Shown here: one piece after another, positions 60,240 to 64,000 of the stretch
Position numbering within the stretch: position 1 is the first letter of the stretch
Layout: the number at the start of each line of letters is the position of its first letter
Assembly: GCA_021201235.1 (NCBI GenBank)
Contig: JAJQFI010000020.1
Span: 1 to 64,000, forward strand
Direction: 5' to 3'
Length of the DNA stretch: 64,000 bases
DNA from: Oscillospiraceae bacterium
GTDB lineage: Bacteria > Bacillota > Clostridia > Oscillospirales > Ruminococcaceae
Notes under the pieces: generated by a model
Told to the model about the DNA's origin: nothing
Database searches by the model: none
What the model saw: the letters and a program-made list of their open reading frames with translations, nothing else
Program-made: the position numbers and the translations under genes

Positions 60240-60263
60240 ATTCTTAACAAGGAGGTCATCTCT

Positions 60264-61085
60264 ATGAATAATACTACTGAAATAAAAAATGCCGCAGTCG
60301 TTGGGCTCGGCAACATGGGCGGGGCGATTCTCGGGGGAATCGTCTCGGGAGGAATCCTGCCGGTCGGAAATCTCAGAGGCGCCGACAAGGCGGACGTCTG
60401 CCGGGCTAAGGCTGAAAAACTCGGAGTAAAGGCTTATTCCGAGCCGAGCGAAGCCGTGAAGGATGCGGATCTGGTTATCCTTGCCGTGAAGCCGCAGTCG
60501 CTCGAGGCTCTTATGAGCGAAATCGGCGAAGTAAAGAAGTCGGCGGTCATCGTCTCAATTTTAGCGGGCAAGAAGATTGCAACGCTTGAGAGCTACTTCG
60601 GGGCTGATGCAAAGATTGTCCGTGTCATGCCGAACACCCCGGCTCTTGTAGGAGTCGGGATGAGCGGAATCTGCAGAAATGCTAACGTCTCGGACGAAGA
60701 GCTCGAAAAAGTCGTCGAGATTTTCTCATCCTTCGGGAAGGCTTCGGTCGTTGACGAGAGCCTTATGGACATCGTCACAGGCATCAGCGGCTCGGGTCCC
60801 GCATATGTTTACATGTTCATCGACGGGCTCATCAAGGCAGGAATCAAAGGCGGCATGGACGAGAAATCTGCCAAGATTTTTGCCGCCCAGACCGTAAAAG
60901 GCGCGGCAGAGATGGTGCTTGGGTCGGACATCTCCCCCGAACAGCTCAAAATAAACGTCTGCTCCCCCGGCGGCACCACCATAGAAGCGGTGAAGGTGCT
61001 GGAAGAGCAGAAATTCGAAGACATTATTATGCAGGCGGTCAAGGCTTGCGAAGAAAAGTCGAAATTGATGGGTCAGTCTGTATAA
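60264..61085 (+). CDS. proC: Pyrroline-5-carboxylate reductase
   Basis: 273 residues, last step of proline synthesis. NAD(P)-binding AVVGLGNMGGAILGGIVSG, DLVILAVKPQSLEAL, IVRVMPNTPALVGVGMSG, and the signature ISGSGPAYVYMFIDGLIKAG with CSPGGTTIEAVKVLEE. ATG 60264 has GGAGG seven to eight bases upstream; an earlier in-frame ATG (60228) overlaps the -10 box. Its last 13 bases overlap the convergent SGNH gene. Confidence 0.97.
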   Translation: MNNTTEIKNAAVVGLGNMGGAILGGIVSGGILPVGNLRGADKADVCRAKAEKLGVKAYSEPSEAVKDADLVILAVKPQSLEALMSEIGEVKKSAVIVSILAGKKIATLESYFGADAKIVRVMPNTPALVGVGMSGICRNANVSDEELEKVVEIFSSFGKASVVDESLMDIVTGISGSGPAYVYMFIDGLIKAGIKGGMDEKSAKIFAAQTVKGAAEMVLGSDISPEQLKINVCSPGGTTIEAVKVLEEQKFEDIIMQAVKACEEKSKLMGQSV

Positions 61086-62287
61086 GCTACAGCCAGAACC
61101 TGCAAATCACATTTGACATTATCCCCATAGGCGGTGAATTCCACACGGTATTCGCCGCTTTCTTCGGCTTTATAGAGGATTCCGACCGACGGGCAGAGCC
61201 AGCCGCTCTCATCGTATTCGTTGAAGATTTCGGTGTTTACAAGCTCGCCGTTGAAATATACTTTCGCTTCGAGAGTGCCATATTCGCTTCCTGAAGAAGT
61301 AGGATACACCACATAGGCGTTGGTGCCGGTGAAGGTGAAGACGAGCGGGTCGTTCGACTCGTCATAGGTCTTTGTCCAGCCGTCCGAGTAGTGGAAGCCG
61401 GAGCTCTTGTTCTTCCACGAGCCCATGTCCTCGGGAGTGTAAACCGAGCGCTGAAGCATGTGGGCATTCTCATATGTGCAACCATACATAGCGTCGGGAA
61501 TGGTGATGTCGGAAGCACTTCCGTCGAGGCGGTCGACCTCATCGAAGAAGTAGGCGATGAACTCGGCTACAACTGCATTACCATCGGCGTTCGGATGAGT
61601 ATAATCGTCCGAGAATTCGCTCCACTCAAGAGCGCCGTTATCGAGCATATAGGTTATGCCGTCGGCATAGCTTATCATCGGCAGGTCATAGTACTCGCCG
61701 ATTTCTTTTTTCCATTCCTGAGAGGTATAGCCCTCCTCCATTCTCGCGAACAGAAGAATTACCGCCGGCTGGGATTCACACTCGAGGCAGTCGCGGATAA
61801 GGCTCTCGAAGGCGTCGTAGTATTCATCACTGTTACTGTCATTGACGGCGAACTCGATGAATACGATATCCGGGTTGTAAGCCTCGACGTCGTCCTCGAA
61901 TCTGAGGGCACCGAGTGTTGAGGGAGTGCCGCTTATTCCAGAGTTGTAGTAGTGAACGTTATCGCCGTTACCCTTGCCGAACTTCTCCTGAAAATAGGTA
62001 AACGAGCGATAGGCATAGCATGTCTCGAGCCCGTCGCCCTCGGTAATTGAGCCGCCGATATAGACGATATTGCAGTCCTCGCCGCTCTCGGCTTTCTCAA
62101 TAGCCTGCTTGAGGCGGTAGGTATTGCCGGTCTGTGTCAGCGAGATTATTTTAGCGTTGTTGAGGTAATCCTCATAGGTTTCGGGATTTTCGATTGTTTC
62201 AAGAGCCACAGAGGTCTCCTTTCCGCAGGCGCTGAGGCACCCGCACAGCAAAACTGTCGCAAGAAGTATTGATATGATTTTCTTCAT
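61073..62287 (-). CDS. SGNH-hydrolase lipoprotein, different type from the tandem cluster
   Basis: 404 residues: lipobox GCLSAC, SGNH domain first (about 45-240) with VYIGGSITEGDG (Ser), GISGTPSTLG, IEFAVNDSNSDEYY (Asn) and DDYTHPNADG (Asp/His), then a C-terminal beta domain (about 270-404). Domain order is reversed relative to the 12.6-16.6 kb genes. Possibly a polysaccharide deacetylase of CE2/CE3-like type; not assigned. It lies after the terminator of the UgpC-type gene without an obvious promoter, so it may depend on readthrough. Confidence 0.88.
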   Translation of the reverse strand: MKKIISILLATVLLCGCLSACGKETSVALETIENPETYEDYLNNAKIISLTQTGNTYRLKQAIEKAESGEDCNIVYIGGSITEGDGLETCYAYRSFTYFQEKFGKGNGDNVHYYNSGISGTPSTLGALRFEDDVEAYNPDIVFIEFAVNDSNSDEYYDAFESLIRDCLECESQPAVILLFARMEEGYTSQEWKKEIGEYYDLPMISYADGITYMLDNGALEWSEFSDDYTHPNADGNAVVAEFIAYFFDEVDRLDGSASDITIPDAMYGCTYENAHMLQRSVYTPEDMGSWKNKSSGFHYSDGWTKTYDESNDPLVFTFTGTNAYVVYPTSSGSEYGTLEAKVYFNGELVNTEIFNEYDESGWLCPSVGILYKAEESGEYRVEFTAYGDNVKCDLQVLAVAYTD

Positions 62288-62304
62288 AATATAAGCCTTT
62301 CTAA

Positions 62305-62337
62305 GAAAAATGCGGCTACCGGATAAGCAGCCGCATT
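62305..62337 (-). terminator. Terminator of the UgpC-type ATPase gene
   Basis: AATGCGGCT/AGCCGCATT followed by TTTTC on the minus strand, between the ATPase stop and the SGNH start. Confidence 0.88.
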
Positions 62338-62363
62338 AAATTCTATATGTTCGTTGGATACTA

Positions 62364-63506
62364 TCAGTTTATAATGGTCTTCTCGGTTTCCTTGTCGAAC
62401 AGGTGGATTCTGTTGACGTCAAGAGCACAGGTGATAACATCCTGAGGTCTTGCGGTCGAGCGGTTGGAAACACGAGCGGTGAGGTTGATGCCCTCGCAGG
62501 TGAGGTAGAGGTAAGTCTCGGCACCCATCATTTCGGCTACGTTGACGGTTGCCTCGATGATACCGGTCTTGGCGGAGGAGATGAACATTTCCTCGTCGTG
62601 GATGCACTCGGGACGAACGCCGCAAATGATTTCCTTGTTGAGGTAAGGAGCCAAAGCTTCTTCGTTGACCTTAGCCTCGGGGAGCTCGATATAGAACTTT
62701 CTTCCTCTGGTTTCCTTGGTGTCCTCGGAGCCGAACTCGATGTTGTACTTGCCGTCAATCTTGACAAGCTTTGAGTCGATGAAGTTCATCTGAGGAGATC
62801 CGATGAATCCGGCAACGAAGAGGTTGCAAGGATAGCTGTAGAGGTTCTGAGGAGTGTCGACCTGCTGAATGAAGCCGTCCTTCATAACGACGATTCTGTC
62901 AGCCATGGTCATAGCCTCGGTCTGGTCATGGGTTACATAGATAAATGTGGTTCCGAGTCTCTTATGGAGAAGAGTGATCTCGGTTCTCATCTGAGCACGG
63001 AGCTTTGCATCGAGGTTGGAAAGAGGCTCGTCAAGAAGGAATACCTGAGGCTCACGAACGAGTGCACGTCCCAGAGCAACACGCTGTCTCTGACCACCGG
63101 ACAAAGCCTTCGGCTTTCTGTCGAGGAGGTGGGAGATGTCGAGGATTCTTGCTGCTTCCTCAACCTTTCTTGCAATCTGATCCTTAGGAGTCTTGCGGAG
63201 CTTAAGTCCGAATGCCATGTTCTCGAAAACGGTCATATGAGGATAGAGAGCGTAGTTCTGGAATACCATCGCGATATCTCTGTCCTTAGGAGCGATATCA
63301 TTAACAAGTCTGTTGCCGATATAAAGCTCGCCGTCAGTGATTTCTTCCAAACCTGCTATCATACGAAGGGTTGTGGATTTACCGCAGCCCGAAGGTCCTA
63401 CAAAGATAATGAATTCCTTGTCCTTAACCTCGAGGCAGAAGTCGGATACCGCGACTACTCCGCCGGGGTACTTTTTGTAAATATGCTTTAGTGATAAGCT
63501 TGCCAT
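62364..63506 (-). CDS. ugpC: Sugar ABC transporter ATPase (UgpC/MsmX/MalK family)
   Basis: 380 residues: Walker [17 protein letters not shown]-loop [13 protein letters not shown], signature [15 protein letters not shown], Walker [16 protein letters not shown], switch VTHDQTEA and a C-terminal regulatory beta domain with [10 protein letters not shown]. This type energises several carbohydrate importers in Firmicutes, which often lack their own ATPase gene; it would serve the orphan solute-binding proteins here. ATG 63506 with GAGGAGG seven bases upstream; the in-frame TTG before it is not used. Confidence 0.95.
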   Translation of the reverse strand: MASLSLKHIYKKYPGGVVAVSDFCLEVKDKEFIIFVGPSGCGKSTTLRMIAGLEEITDGELYIGNRLVNDIAPKDRDIAMVFQNYALYPHMTVFENMAFGLKLRKTPKDQIARKVEEAARILDISHLLDRKPKALSGGQRQRVALGRALVREPQVFLLDEPLSNLDAKLRAQMRTEITLLHKRLGTTFIYVTHDQTEAMTMADRIVVMKDGFIQQVDTPQNLYSYPCNLFVAGFIGSPQMNFIDSKLVKIDGKYNIEFGSEDTKETRGRKFYIELPEAKVNEEALAPYLNKEIICGVRPECIHDEEMFISSAKTGIIEATVNVAEMMGAETYLYLTCEGINLTARVSNRSTARPQDVITCALDVNRIHLFDKETEKTIIN

Positions 63507-63538
63507 CAAAAGGCCTCCTCGCCGAATTTTTAAAACTT

Positions 63539-63558
63539 GTCAATCCATAGCGATTGAC
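63539..63558. promoter_or_regulatory. Inverted repeat in the ugpC leader, possible operator
   Basis: GTCAATC-catagc-GATTGAC, perfect 7-bp arms, ten bases past the -10 box. Confidence 0.5.
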
Positions 63559-63567
63559 TCCGTGATA

Positions 63568-63596
63568 ATTATACTATATCGGGCCAATCTTTACAA
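63568..63596 (-). promoter_or_regulatory. Promoter of ugpC
   Basis: -35 TTGTAA (63591-63596), 17-base spacer, -10 TATAAT (63568-63573). Confidence 0.75.
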
Positions 63597-63664
63597 GACG
63601 GCGTTTTCACCAAAGTTTACGGTGCGTTTTTATGCAAAATGACTATAGGGTTTGTAAAAGCTAT

Positions 63665-64000
63665 TTAATCGTAGCATATCAGCCCTTTAATCTCATTATC
63701 TTCCAAAAGTCGTGCCTTTCCCTCGTCCAATTTGTCGTCCAGAATAACCCCTCCGATGGCGATTCTTTTGAGATATACAACGGTGTTTTCGGTCGCCGCA
63801 AACATCCTCTTTATCTGGTGGAACTTGCCCTCGTGAAGCGTGACAAAGCACTCTTTGGGACTCAGTATTTCGAGCTCTGCGGGGAGGCATTTTTCATCAT
63901 TATCAATAGTCATGCCGGATTTGAAAAGCTCCGTAACGCCAGATTCTACGTCGTTTTCGAGCCTGACAAAATACTTCTTCGGGACGTGGCTCGAGGGGCT
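63665..64000 (-). CDS. RsuA/RluB-family pseudouridine synthase, C-terminal part (cut by window edge)
   Basis: The frame is open to base 64000. The 111 visible residues include HVPKKYFVRLENDV and LHEGKFHQIKRMFAATEN then VVYLKRIAIGGVILDD, the conserved C-terminal half of RsuA-type synthases (K-x-Y, G-x-x-x-Q-I/V-K/R-R-M). These convert uridine to pseudouridine in rRNA. The S4 domain and catalytic Asp are outside the window, so small- or large-subunit specificity cannot be told. Confidence 0.93.
   Translation of the reverse strand, partial: SPSSHVPKKYFVRLENDVESGVTELFKSGMTIDNDEKCLPAELEILSPKECFVTLHEGKFHQIKRMFAATENTVVYLKRIAIGGVILDDKLDEGKARLLEDNEIKGLICYD

Overview
The window looks like chromosome of a fibre-degrading, low-motility gut or rumen Clostridium-class bacterium, most likely Oscillospiraceae/Ruminococcaceae. 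The reasons are: Gram-positive sigma-A promoters and strong GGAGG ribosome binding sites throughout; lipoprotein cellulase with Thr-rich linkers and an SH3b domain; xylan-type GH43/GH3; a CE15 glucuronoyl esterase; several SGNH esterases; a T-box controlled trp operon; a monomeric [FeFe] hydrogenase and AdhE (mixed-acid/ethanol fermentation); a YpeB spore-germination protein; and BlaI/M56 and type I toxin modules typical of Firmicutes. The species cannot be fixed from this sequence alone.

Layout. 1-4.1 kb: 3' end of feoB converging on a five-gene minus-strand operon (two SAM methyltransferases, GNAT, two membrane proteins) whose promoter carries an iron-box-like dyad. 4.2-7.4 kb: tRNA-Leu(TAA), enolase, a DinJ/YafQ toxin-antitoxin pair and an AadE-like nucleotidyltransferase. 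7.5-12.6 kb: HtrA protease, YpeB, a short-chain dehydrogenase, class II fructose-bisphosphate aldolase. 12.6-18.9 kb: three tandem SGNH-hydrolase lipoproteins, an undescribed-looking structured RNA fused ahead of tRNA-Leu(GAG), an array of small hairpins, and a GH5 cellulase. 18.9-22.6 kb: a BlaI repressor with twin operators driving two M56 metallopeptidases. 22.65-23.5 kb: two tandem type I toxin-antitoxin cassettes, each a 31-34 residue hydrophobic peptide with a convergent antisense promoter. 23.5-27.3 kb: heterodimeric ABC exporter. 27.4-33.3 kb: a sortase-type surface protein, an orphan solute-binding lipoprotein, sugar nucleotidyltransferase, GtrA, ProRS and a tandem structured repeat. 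33.3-39.9 kb: a second HtrA, then an operon of an MBOAT-like protein, SH3b membrane protein, a frameshifted radical SAM gene and the CE15 esterase. 39.9-41.8 kb: MerR regulator facing a 19-bp-spacer promoter for a cyclophilin-like lipoprotein and a CMD-cupin fusion. 41.9-43.5 kb: second solute-binding lipoprotein. 43.7-50.5 kb: trpE-G-D-C-(F-B fusion)-A under a T-box. 50.5-56.4 kb: [FeFe] hydrogenase, thymidylate kinase, APH-type kinase, AdhE. 56.5-64 kb: GH43-GH3 operon, proC, another SGNH lipoprotein, a UgpC/MsmX-type ATPase and a partial RsuA-family pseudouridine synthase.

How it fits together. Plant cell wall is attacked at the surface by GH5, CE15 and SGNH lipoproteins; solute-binding lipoproteins plus the shared UgpC-type ATPase would import oligosaccharides; GH43 and GH3, which lack signal peptides, would finish them in the cytoplasm; enolase, aldolase, AdhE and hydrogenase carry the fermentation. 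All functional calls come from reading motifs and family resemblance by eye; no database search was run.
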